Below, piece after piece: positions 45,647 to 54,318 of a stretch of 64,000 nt of DNA; position 1 is the stretch's first letter, and every line of letters starts with the position of its first letter. Location: contig CAYRQT010000002.1 of the NCBI GenBank assembly GCA_964426655.1, positions 62,001 to 126,000 of the forward strand, written 5' to 3'. The stretch is from RGIG8306 sp964426655 (GTDB lineage: Bacteria; Bacillota; Clostridia; Lachnospirales; Lachnospiraceae). Under the pieces are notes generated by a model. That model ran no database searches. It worked only from the letters and a program-made list of their open reading frames with translations, and was not told where the DNA came from. The position numbers were made by a program, and so were the translations under genes.

Positions 45647-46093
45647 ATGGCTGAAGAGAAAAAGAAAGGGCCTATGGAAGAGAATAAGGGAAAAGGCAGG
45701 AAAGAAACCGGCACCCAGCTGGACCGGGCCGCTGTGAATGCCCTGCGTCTTATCGTTTTGACCATTGTGTTTACGGCCATTGTTTTTCTGGTAACGCAAG
45801 GGATTCCCCGGGGCTATGAATTCGGCTATGCCATTTTTGAAGAAGGGGATGAAGATCAGTCTTCCGGAGCGGATATGCCTTTTACAGTAGAAGAAGGGAT
45901 GTCGGTTAAGGAAGTGGGAGAAGAGTTAAAGGCAATGGGACTCATTGATGATACCCTTGTTTTTATCGCCCAGGCTAAATTTTTTGAATATACCATCTAT
46001 CCCGGAGAGTATACCATTAACACCAGCATGAGTTCCCGCCAGATCCTAGATCTGTTGGGTACCCCTCCGGAAACAGAAACAGCTGCATCATAA
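45647..46093 (+). CDS. Short MltG/YceG-like membrane protein without catalytic domain
   Basis: 148-aa protein: charged N-terminal cytoplasmic tail, one helix at about residues 36-57, then a LysM-like/YceG N-terminal domain (FTVEEGMSVKEVGEELKAMG, AKFFEYTIYPGEYTINTSMS). Full MltG continues with the roughly 200-residue endolytic transglycosylase domain bearing the catalytic Glu; here the stop follows directly and the next gene begins 13 bases later. So it probably binds rather than cuts glycan. ATG 45647 preferred; ATG 45638 is too close to AGGGAG. Its place matches yrrL in B. subtilis. Confidence 0.8.
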   Translation: MAEEKKKGPMEENKGKGRKETGTQLDRAAVNALRLIVLTIVFTAIVFLVTQGIPRGYEFGYAIFEEGDEDQSSGADMPFTVEEGMSVKEVGEELKAMGLIDDTLVFIAQAKFFEYTIYPGEYTINTSMSSRQILDLLGTPPETETAAS

Positions 46094-46105
46094 AGGAGGG
46101 ACGGC

Positions 46106-46776
46106 ATGCAGGAAATAGAAGAAGAGCGCATGGAATCCTTTCTGTCTTCCCTCCTCCCCCCAAAAACGGGGCTGCTAAAGGCTTTGCGGGAACAGGCGCA
46201 GGCAGAACGGGTACCCATTATCCGGGAAGAGGCAGAGGCGTTGCTCACTTTTCTGATCCTGCAGCAAAAGCCCCGGCGCGTTCTGGAAGTGGGAACGGCA
46301 GTGGGCTATTCTGCCATCGTTATGTGCAGCGGCATGCCACCGGAGGGAAAAATTACCACCATCGAAAATTACGAGAAACGTATTTTACAGGCCCGGGAAA
46401 ATTTCAAAAAGGCTGGAATGGAGGAAAAGATCACCCTGCTGGAAGGGGATGCAACCCTTCTCCTGCCAAAACTGGAAGGCCCCTATGATCTGATTTTTAT
46501 GGATGCGGCTAAGGGACAGTACGGGCAGTGGCTGCCGGATGTTTTGCGGTTGCTTNNNNNNNNNNNNNNNNNNNNNNNNNNNNNNNNNNNNNATCGGACA
46601 ACATTCTGCAGGAGGGAGAGTTATTATCTTCCCGTTTCGCTGTATCCAGGCGCAACCGGACCATTCACAGCCGCATGCGGGAATATATGTATACGCTTAC
46701 GCACGCAGAGCAGCTGCATACGGTTTTACTGCCGGTGGGAGACGGTATGAGTCTGACTGTTAAAAAAGAGGAATAG
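46106..46776 (+). CDS. trmR: tRNA 5-hydroxyuridine methyltransferase (TrmR-like), interrupted by gap
   Basis: SAM-dependent O-methyltransferase of the COG4122 type, about 215 aa when repaired. VLEVGTAVGYSAIVMC is motif I (about residue 57), then ITTIENYEKRI and YDLIFMDAAKGQYGQWL. After the N run, the sequence continues in another frame as SDNILQEGELL to the stop at 46774. In this family the missing stretch is normally about seven residues (KPGGVL-like), so the real gap is nearer 20 bases than 37. The position between the MltG-like gene and a U32 gene matches yrrM (trmR) of B. subtilis, which methylates ho5U34 in tRNA to mo5U. Confidence 0.85.
46556..46592. other. Assembly gap (37 N) in trmR
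   Basis: The frame changes across the Ns: the left flank ends on a codon boundary, the right flank needs 3k+2 missing bases, and 37 does not fit. Confidence 0.95.
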
Positions 46777-46845
46777 GCAGCTGTTTGAGAGGAGTTTCCT
46801 GGGGGGAGCTCCTTTTCATGTGGGGAGGAGACAAGGGGGAAAACG

Positions 46846-46874
46846 TTGACTTTCCCCTGAAATACCCGTATGAT
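46846..46874 (+). promoter_or_regulatory. Promoter of the U32 gene
   Basis: TTGACT (46846-46851), 17-base spacer, TATGAT (46869-46874); start near 46881, about 33 bases before the gene. Confidence 0.75.
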
Positions 46875-46913
46875 AGGAATGCGCAGCCATGCGTTGACAA
46901 AGAAGGAGAAAGT

Positions 46914-48149
46914 ATGAAAAAACCGGAATTATTGCTGCCAGGCGGCAATCTGGAGGTGCTCAAAACAGCCATCCATTACGGAGCGGATGCCGTTTATATA
47001 GGAGGAGAAGCCTTTGGGCTACGGGCCAAAGCCAAAAATTTCACCAGAGAAGACATGGCAGAAGGCATTGCTTATGCCCATGCCCGTGGGGTAAAAGTAT
47101 ATGTAACGGCTAACATCATTGCCCACAATCAGGATTTGCCAGGGGTGCGTGCCTATTTTCAGGAACTTGGGCAGCTGGGCCCGGACGGCGTTATTGTGGC
47201 AGACCCAGGGGTATTTATGCTGGCCAGGGAGGAAATGCCTGGCATGGAACTGCATATCTCTACCCAGGCCAATAATACCAACTACCAGACCTTTTTGTTC
47301 TGGTATCAGATGGGAGCCAGACGGGTGGTTACAGCCCGGGAATTGTCAGTTAGTGAAATCCAGGACATTCGCCGGCATATTCCGGTGGACATGGAAATAG
47401 AGACATTTGTTCATGGCGCCATGTGCATTTCCTACTCCGGCCGCTGCCTCCTCAGCGCCTTTATGGCTGGAAGGGACGCCAATCAGGGAGCATGCACCCA
47501 TCCGTGCAGATGGCGGTATTCCCTGATGGAAGAAAAAAGGCCCGGTGAATATTTTCCGGTGGAGGAAAATGAACGGGGCACCTACATTTTTAATTCCAGG
47601 GATTTAAACATGGTGGCCCATCTGCCGGATGTGATCCGGGCAGGGGTGGACAGCCTGAAAATAGAAGGCCGTATGAAAACAGCACTGTATGTGGCCACAG
47701 TGGCCAGGACCTATCGACGGGCCATTGATGATTTCTTTGAAGACCCCGAAAAATATGAGAAAAATCAGGACTGGTACGCGGAAGAAATTGCAAAGTGTAC
47801 TTATCGGGAATATACCACTGGATTTTTTTATCAGAAGCCGGATCAGAACACCCAGATTTATGATAACAATACCTATATCCGGAATTATATTTATCTGGGC
47901 ATAGCCGGTGCCCCGGACGAAAGGGGATATGTGCCTCTGTATCAAAGAAACAAATTTTCTGTCGGAGACAAAATAGAATCCATGGCCCCCAAAGGGGAGA
48001 ATATCCCCTTGGAAGTCCTGGGGATTTGGGATGAGGAGGGCAATGCCATGGAAAGTGCTCCCCACCCCCGACAAAAGCTGTGGGTGCACTTTTCCGCCCT
48101 TCCGGGAAAGGGGGATGTGCTGCGCATGGAGGCCCCTGTAGGAGAATAG
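46914..48149 (+). CDS. trhP: U32-family protein, probable tRNA uridine-34 hydroxylase (TrhP-like)
   Basis: 411-aa protein of the peptidase U32 family. The family signature is ETFVHGAMCISYSGRCLLS (about residue 166), followed by Cys in GACTHPCRW and the IEGRMK region. TIM-barrel start ELLLPGGNLEVLKTAI. In B. subtilis and E. coli the close relatives (yrrN/yrrO, TrhP) hydroxylate U34 of tRNA using prephenate; TrmR then methylates it. Adjacent trmR supports this reading over a protease. ATG 46914 has AGAAGGAG before it. It also has its own promoter. Confidence 0.87.
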   Translation: MKKPELLLPGGNLEVLKTAIHYGADAVYIGGEAFGLRAKAKNFTREDMAEGIAYAHARGVKVYVTANIIAHNQDLPGVRAYFQELGQLGPDGVIVADPGVFMLAREEMPGMELHISTQANNTNYQTFLFWYQMGARRVVTARELSVSEIQDIRRHIPVDMEIETFVHGAMCISYSGRCLLSAFMAGRDANQGACTHPCRWRYSLMEEKRPGEYFPVEENERGTYIFNSRDLNMVAHLPDVIRAGVDSLKIEGRMKTALYVATVARTYRRAIDDFFEDPEKYEKNQDWYAEEIAKCTYREYTTGFFYQKPDQNTQIYDNNTYIRNYIYLGIAGAPDERGYVPLYQRNKFSVGDKIESMAPKGENIPLEVLGIWDEEGNAMESAPHPRQKLWVHFSALPGKGDVLRMEAPVGE

Positions 48150-48164
48150 GGAGAAAAAAGAAGA

Positions 48165-48947
48165 ATGAACAAGGATTGTCGAAGATGGATGGATATGGTG
48201 CTGGCGCTTGTTTTTGCCCTGTTGTCAATGGGCTGCCTTCTGTATTACGTGGTCATTTTACTGTATGCGGGGCTGGCGGCATCTTTTGCTCAGTTCTGGC
48301 TCCTTTCCGGTGTGCTCTGGGCAGTAATGGCGGTACTTCGTATTCGCTGGCTGTGGCATCCGGATAAACGCTGGCCTCTTTTTATTCGTGTATTTCTGCA
48401 TACCACGCTGATTATGGGGCTGGTGATTCTGCTGATTGTGGGGGGCGTGATTCTGCATGCAGCAGGTTCGAGTGCACCAAAGAACCTGGATTATGTGATT
48501 GTGCTTGGCGCCAGAGTTTATGATAAAACCCCTTCACCGTTGTATCAGAAACGGCTGGATGCAGCAGTGGCATATCTGGAGGCTAATCCAGGCACCAAAG
48601 TGGTGGTTACCGGCGGCATGGGAAATGGAGAAAAAATCAGTGAAGGGGAAGCAGGGGCCAATTATCTGATGGAGCAGGGAGTGGACAAAGACCGCATCCT
48701 GATTGAAAATCAGTCTGATAATACATACCAGAATCTTCGGTATGCGCTGCGCCTGATTGGCACCCGGGAAAATCTGGGTATAATCACCAATGATTTTCAT
48801 GTATACCGGGCGTTGGCCATTGCCAGAAAAACAGGACTTAAAAACGTCAGTGCCATTTCCGCAGAAGGAGATGCGGTACTGTTTGTCAATAATGTGGTCC
48901 GGGAGGTCTTTGCCACATTTAAGGCCTTTACCCTGGGCAATATCTAA
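48165..48947 (+). CDS. YdcF/SanA-like DUF218 membrane protein
   Basis: 260-aa protein with about three membrane helices in residues 8-95, then a DUF218 domain: YVIVLGARVYDKTPSPLYQKR, VVVTGGMGNGEKISEGEA, ILIENQSDNTYQNL and TNDFHVYRA. DUF218 proteins are tied to envelope integrity (SanA, ElyC, YdcF in E. coli), with no settled reaction. Sixteen bases follow the U32 gene. Confidence 0.88.
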   Translation: MNKDCRRWMDMVLALVFALLSMGCLLYYVVILLYAGLAASFAQFWLLSGVLWAVMAVLRIRWLWHPDKRWPLFIRVFLHTTLIMGLVILLIVGGVILHAAGSSAPKNLDYVIVLGARVYDKTPSPLYQKRLDAAVAYLEANPGTKVVVTGGMGNGEKISEGEAGANYLMEQGVDKDRILIENQSDNTYQNLRYALRLIGTRENLGIITNDFHVYRALAIARKTGLKNVSAISAEGDAVLFVNNVVREVFATFKAFTLGNI

Positions 48948-48970
48948 AAAAGAAAAACGGAGGATTGTCT

Positions 48971-51890
48971 ATGTCTTTTGTGATACCTGCAGCTTATCGG
49001 CTGCTGAAAAAAGAGGAAATATCGGAAATATCCAGCACAGGGTATATTTTGGAACATATCCGCACCAAAGCCCGTGTGTTTTTAATGGAAAATGATGAAG
49101 AAAATAAAGTGTTCACCATTGGGTTTCGTACCCCGCCGGAAGACAGCACGGGAGTAGCCCATATCATCGAGCACAGTGTGCTGTGTGGTTCCAGAAAATA
49201 CCCGGCGAAGGATCCATTTATTGAATTGGCCAAGGGATCTTTGAACACCTTTCTAAACGCCATGACATATCCGGATAAAACGGTGTATCCGGTGGCCAGC
49301 TGTAATGATGCGGATTTTGCCAATCTGATGTCGGTGTATATGGACGCAGTTTTCTATCCCAACATTCATCAGAATGAAAAACTGTTCCGCCAGGAGGGCT
49401 GGCATTATGAGCTGGAAAGCCTGGATGGTCCATTAATTTATAATGGTGTGGTCTACAATGAAATGAAAGGGGCTTTTTCCTCTCCGGATGACGTGCTGGA
49501 GAGATATACCGGCAGTGTGTTGTTTCCGGACACGCCCTATGCGGTGGAGTCTGGCGGGGATCCGGAGGAAATTCCCTCTCTGACATATGAAAATTTTAAG
49601 GCCTTTCATAAACGGTATTATCATCCCAGCAACAGCTATATTTATCTGTTTGGGAACATGGATATGACAGAGCGCCTCACCTGGATGGATGAGGAGTACC
49701 TTTCCCATTTTGAATACCTGGAGGTGCACTCAGAGCTGCCCCTTCAAAACCCCTTTTCTGCCATAGCCAGAAAAGAAGTGTTTTATGCGGTGCCTCCGGA
49801 AGAGAGTCTGGAGGATGCCACATATCTGTCCTGGAACAAGGTAACGGACACCACACTGGATCCCATCCGGTATATGGCTTTTCAGGTGCTGGAATACGCT
49901 TTGCTAAATGCAGAGGGGGCCCCTCTGAAGCAGGCCCTGGTGGATGCAGGGATTGGAGAAGATATTTACGGCGGCTATGCCAATTATATGCGCCAGACCC
50001 ATTTTGGGGTGGTGGCCAAAGGGACAAATCCGGAAAAGGAAGAGGCTTTCCTGTCCATCATCCGGGAGACACTGGAAAATCTGGTGAAAAACGGGATGGA
50101 AAAGCGTTCTCTGGAGGCAGGAGTCAATGCCATGGAATTCAAATGCCGGGAAGCAGATTTTGGCAGTTATCCCAAGGGACTGATTTATGGCCTGCAGGCT
50201 TTTGACAGCTGGCTCTATGATGACAGTGCACCTATGATGCACCTGGCATTTGATCATACCTTTAAGGTGCTGCGCAAGGCGGTGGAGACAGATTATTTTG
50301 AAAAGCTGATTCAGGAATATCTGCTGGATAATCCCCATGGCGGTGTGGTAGTGCTAAAGCCGGAACAGGGGCTTACGGAAAAAAGAGATCGTGCCCTAGC
50401 TGAAAAGCTGGCTGCCATTAAAGCTGGAAAAACAAAGGAAGAACTGGAACAGATCATTGAGGAAACCAAAGCCTTAAAAGTGTTCCAGGATACCCCTTCC
50501 ACCAAAGAGGAACTGGAAAAAATACCCATGCTCACCATTGGGGAAATTGACAAAACGAGCAGGGGATTTTCCAATCTTCAGGAGAAGGCAGAAAATGTGG
50601 TTTTCCTGCACCATCAGTATTTTTCCAATGGCATTGCCTATGTGAAAGAGGTGTATGACGGTGGCTGTTTTACACCGGAGGAACTGCCCTATCTGGCACT
50701 GCTTAATCAGATTCTTGGTTTGATCAGTACGGAAAAATATCATTACAGGGAATTATCCGATGAAATCAATATTCATACTGGAGGTATTTCCACCTCATTA
50801 CAGATTTATCCTGTGGAAAAAGAAAAGGCACTGCAGCTGAAACTGGAAGTGAGCGGCAAAGCCCTGTATGATAAAGTGCACATTTTGCTGGCACTGATGC
50901 ATGAAATTACAGAGAAGAGCCTCTATACAGAGGGGCAGCGCTTACGGGAGCTGGTGGCCCAGATCAAATCCCGTATGCAGGCCCAGTTCCAGGGGCGCAG
51001 TGACCTGGTGGCAGCCACCAGAGCCAATGCCTATTTCAGCAATGGAGCAGCCCTTGCAGATGCCAAGGGAGGCATCGGATTTTATCGGTTTGTGGAAGAA
51101 CTGGATGGCAATTTTGAAGCGCGAAAAGAAGAGTTGTTAAAGAAACTGGAAGAGACAGCACAGAAAATCTTCCGCAGAGAGGGACTACTGGTGAGTATTA
51201 CCGCTGATCGGGAAGGGTATCTTCTGACGAAAGAAGCCTGCATCCCTTATCTGCAGACCATGCGCAGCGGAGAAGCATCCGGGTTTTTTGAAATGGCTCC
51301 TTTAGGGCGTCGCAATGAAGGCTTTAAAACCGCTCAGCAGGTACAGTATGTGGCCCGGTGCGGAGATTATCGGACGGGTGTGAAGGATGTGGCTTACCAG
51401 GGCGCCATGCGGGTGCTCAGGGTGCTGTTAAGCTATGAATACCTTTGGACCAATGTGCGGGTTAAGGGAGGGGCCTATGGCTGCTCCGGATCCTTTGGCC
51501 GGGGGGGAGAGCTGCAGTTATCTTCTTACAGAGATCCCAATCTGGGGAAGACTATTGAAGTATATNNNNNNNNNNCTGCGCCAGTTGGAGCTGTCGGAAA
51601 GAGACAGGGTCAAATATATTATTGGTGCCATCAGCGGCATGGATACGCCGTTAAATCCTGCGGCAAAAGGGGCCCGCTCCCTGGCGGCCTATTTCACTGG
51701 CATTCGGGAGGAAGATGTGCAGGCCGAGCGGGATCAGGTACTGGACACAGATGTTGCAGCCCTTCGGGCCCTGGCAGACGGGGTGGAGAATGCCCTTTCG
51801 GATCAGTATCTTTGCGTGATAGGCAGCAGTGAAAAAATTCAGCAGGAGGAAAGCCGTTTCATGACGGTGGAACCCTTATTCAGACGATAA
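48971..51890 (+). CDS. M16C-family zinc metallopeptidase (presequence-protease-like), interrupted by gap
   Basis: About 970-aa insulysin-type peptidase. Inverted zinc motif HIIEH in VAHIIEHSVLCGSRKYPAKD (about residue 65), distal Glu in the KGAFSSP region, M16C-associated domain in the middle (LEQIIEETKALKVFQ) and a second, inactive M16 half. The frame changes at the 10-N gap (51566): before it ends KTIEVY, after it resumes LRQLELSERDRVKYIIGAI and runs to a stop at 51888. Family members have about six residues between, so about 18 bases are missing. ATG 48971 follows GGAGG. It degrades short unfolded peptides (family). Confidence 0.9.
51566..51575. other. Assembly gap (10 N) in the M16C peptidase gene
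   Basis: The flanking frames require a missing length divisible by three; 10 is a placeholder. Confidence 0.95.
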
Positions 51891-51902
51891 GAAAGGATAA
51901 GC

Positions 51903-52858
51903 ATGGAGCAGACAAAATCCGGGTTTGTGGCCCTGATCGGCCGACCAAATGTGGGGAAATCCACCTTGATGAACCGGCTGGTGGGGCAGAAAATTGCCAT
52001 CACCTCCTATAAGCCGCAGACCACCAGGAACCGTATTCAGACTGTATATACGGAAGACAGGGGACAAATCGTATTTCTGGATACACCGGGCATTCATAAG
52101 GCCAAAAATAAACTGGGAGAATATATGGTCAATGTGGTGAACACTTCCATTAGGGAGGTGGATCTGATCCTCTGGCTGGTGGAGCCCACCGCCAGAATGG
52201 GGGAAGGGGAAAAAAACATTGCACAAAAGCTGGGTGAGGCAAAGGTGCCGGTCATGCTGGTCATCAATAAGGNNNNNNNNNNNNNNNNNNNNNNNNNNNN
52301 NNNNNNNNNNNNNNNNNNNNNNNNNNNNNNNNNNNAGATACTGTGCCGAAAACAGAAATTTTACCGGTGATTGAAGCCTATAAATCCCTGTATCCTTTTG
52401 CAGAAATTCTGCCGGTATCGGCCCTGAAAGATATTCAGATCAGGGAACTGGTGGATGTGCTTTTTTCCTATCTCCCTCATGGCCCCCTGTATTTTGACCC
52501 GGAAACGGTGACAGACCAGTCGGTGCGCCAGATTGCAGGAGAGCTGATTCGGGAAAAGGCACTGCGCCTTTTACAGGATGAAATTCCCCATGGTATTGCG
52601 GTGGAAATCCAGTCCATGAAAGAACGGGAAAATGGGCTTACGGATATTGAGGCCTCTATTATTTGTGAAAAAGATTCCCATAAAGGGATCATCATCGGCA
52701 AAGGGGGGAGCATGCTGAAAAAAATCGGCACCCAGGCCAGGCAGGACATTGAACATCTGCTGGGTGGAAAGGTAAACCTGAAACTGTGGGTGAAAGTGCG
52801 TAAAGAATGGCGGGATAATGAGCTTTTTGTAAAGAATTACGGCTATAAAGAATCCTAA
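51903..52858 (+). CDS. era: GTPase Era, interrupted by gap
   Basis: Ribosome-assembly GTPase, about 298 aa when repaired. G1 GRPNVGKST, effector SYKPQTTRNRI, G3 DTPGIHK, and the C-terminal KH domain GIIIGKGGSMLKKIG. The 63-N run falls exactly on the G4 motif: the left flank ends VINK plus one G, the right begins with A then DTVPKTEILPVIE. A single missing base would give NK-x-DTV, restoring both the frame and the NKxD motif. So the sequence is probably almost complete. Confidence 0.93.
52273..52335. other. Assembly gap (63 N) in era; true size probably one base
   Basis: The flanking frames need 3k+1 missing bases, and k=0 already yields a standard NKxD motif, so 63 is an artefact of the join. 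Confidence 0.8.
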
Positions 52859-52872
52859 GGAAGGGAGGGGCC

Positions 52873-53526
52873 ATGGAAGATGTGCTTACCCTGACCGGTA
52901 TGGTGCTGCAGGCCTGGCCCGCCGGGGAATATGACAAAAGGCTGCTGCTTCTGACGCAGGAGCGGGGGAAAGTCACTGCCTGGGCGCCCGGCAGCAGGAA
53001 ACCGGGAAGTCCACTGCTGGCAGCGGTCCGGCCCTTTACCTTTGGCACCTTTCAGGTGGTACTCCAAAAAAGCGGGTATCGGATTCTGGGAACGGATATC
53101 CTGGCTTATTTTGATGAAATGGCCAGGGATATGGAGGCAGTCAGTTATGGCTCGTATTTCCTGGAGCTGGCAGAGTACTATGTCCAGGAAAACGAAGATG
53201 CCACGGATGTGCTGAATCTGCTGTACATGGCCTGTAAAGCGTTGCTGAAACCGGCCCTTGCGGATGGGCTGATTCGATTGATTTACGAGGTGCGTCTGAT
53301 GACCATTAACGGAGAGGGGCCAAGCGTGGCCTTTTCCGGTATGGGAGAGGGCGGCAGGTATGCGCTGGAATATATGGAATCGGCGCCTTTAAATAAGCTG
53401 TTCACTTTTTCTCTGGCACCAAATCTACAAAAAGAAATAGAAAGCTATGTGAGGCGGCATATGGAGCGGTATGTTGACCGGCATTTTAAATCTCTGGAAA
53501 TCCTGAAAGAGTTGTACTCATCTTGA
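52873..53526 (+). CDS. recO: DNA repair protein RecO (short form)
   Basis: 217-aa recombination mediator. N-terminal OB domain (LTLTGMVLQAWPAGEYDKRLLL, then GKVTAWAPGSRKPGSPL) and helical C-terminal domain ending HMERYVDRHFKSLEIL. It is shorter than the usual 240-250 residues and has no Cys4 zinc-binding cluster; GMGEGGRYALEYM stands where that cluster normally lies. RBS AGGGAGGGG. Follows era by 14 bases, as in many Firmicutes. Confidence 0.92.
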   Translation: MEDVLTLTGMVLQAWPAGEYDKRLLLLTQERGKVTAWAPGSRKPGSPLLAAVRPFTFGTFQVVLQKSGYRILGTDILAYFDEMARDMEAVSYGSYFLELAEYYVQENEDATDVLNLLYMACKALLKPALADGLIRLIYEVRLMTINGEGPSVAFSGMGEGGRYALEYMESAPLNKLFTFSLAPNLQKEIESYVRRHMERYVDRHFKSLEILKELYSS

Positions 53527-53551
53527 CGAATAGGCTGGAAACGAGTAGAAT
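53523..53551 (+). promoter_or_regulatory. Promoter of the lipoprotein gene
   Basis: TTGACG (53523-53528, overlapping the recO stop), 17-base spacer, TAGAAT (53546-53551). Confidence 0.6.
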
Positions 53552-53596
53552 GAGAAGGACTTACGGCTAAACGCCGGGGAATATAGGAGAGATATC

Positions 53597-54283
53597 ATGA
53601 AAAAATGGAAAACCGCCCTTGGCATTCTGGTGGTGGCCTGCCTCCTGGCAGGGTGCAGCCTGTTTGATAAGGGAAGCAGCAACGATGGCTATGCGGCATT
53701 TACCCCCACTCAGTCCGGCCTGTACATTAAACAAAGTGGAATAGTGTATTCTGCAGACATAGAATCTTTTGAGGCATCCTATTACAGTGTGTCCGAGCTG
53801 GAGTCAGGTACTCTTAAGCCTGCCATTACAGCATTTAATAAAGAGACAGCCGGTATTTCCGGCTATAAAAGCGGGGACAGCAAGTCAGAAATGCCTGTGA
53901 CGCTGGAATCTCTGGAAGTGGAAGATGGGGTACTGACCATGTACCTGCGATATGCTTCTCTGGAAACCTATCTGAATTTCTGCAGGGAAACCGACTCTGC
54001 GTGTTCGTCCTGGCAGGTGGCACAGTTCAGTCCAATTGCAGATCTTTCAGCAAATGGCATGTCCTTTAGTGGCACATTTGTGGATGTGAGCACCGGAGAA
54101 ACAGTGGAACAGTCCGTTCTGGAAGCATTGACGGAAGCTTATGTAATCGCAGTGGATTTTGGCACCAATATTACAGTGGAAGGTGATCTTTTGTATGTGA
54201 CCAGCGGCGTGGTGGTGCAGGATTCCCATACAGTGACCACCACCGATTCCGGCACACAGTTTATTATTTTTAAAGCATCTTAA
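53597..54283 (+). CDS. Putative lipoprotein of unknown function
   Basis: 228-aa protein with a lipoprotein signal: KKWK, hydrophobic stretch, lipobox LAGC with Cys20. The mature part is Ser/Thr-rich and probably beta-rich, with SGLYIKQSGIVYSADIESF and later FGTNITVEGDLLYVTSGVVV. It is tethered outside the membrane. I do not recognise the family. Own promoter; glyS begins 36 bases after it and may be co-transcribed. Confidence 0.8.
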   Translation: MKKWKTALGILVVACLLAGCSLFDKGSSNDGYAAFTPTQSGLYIKQSGIVYSADIESFEASYYSVSELESGTLKPAITAFNKETAGISGYKSGDSKSEMPVTLESLEVEDGVLTMYLRYASLETYLNFCRETDSACSSWQVAQFSPIADLSANGMSFSGTFVDVSTGETVEQSVLEALTEAYVIAVDFGTNITVEGDLLYVTSGVVVQDSHTVTTTDSGTQFIIFKAS

Positions 54284-54318
54284 GAATAGAATAAGGAAGG
54301 GTATCAACGGAGGCATTT

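Noticed and set aside
46785..46830. Possible terminator (AGGAG/CTCCTTTT) after trmR
   Set aside because: The stem is short and interrupted, with only four T; not strong enough to list.
46895..46920. TTGACA at 46892-46897 as a second promoter for the U32 gene
   Set aside because: The only -10 candidate would fall on the start codon, and the upstream TTGACT-N17-TATGAT is complete.
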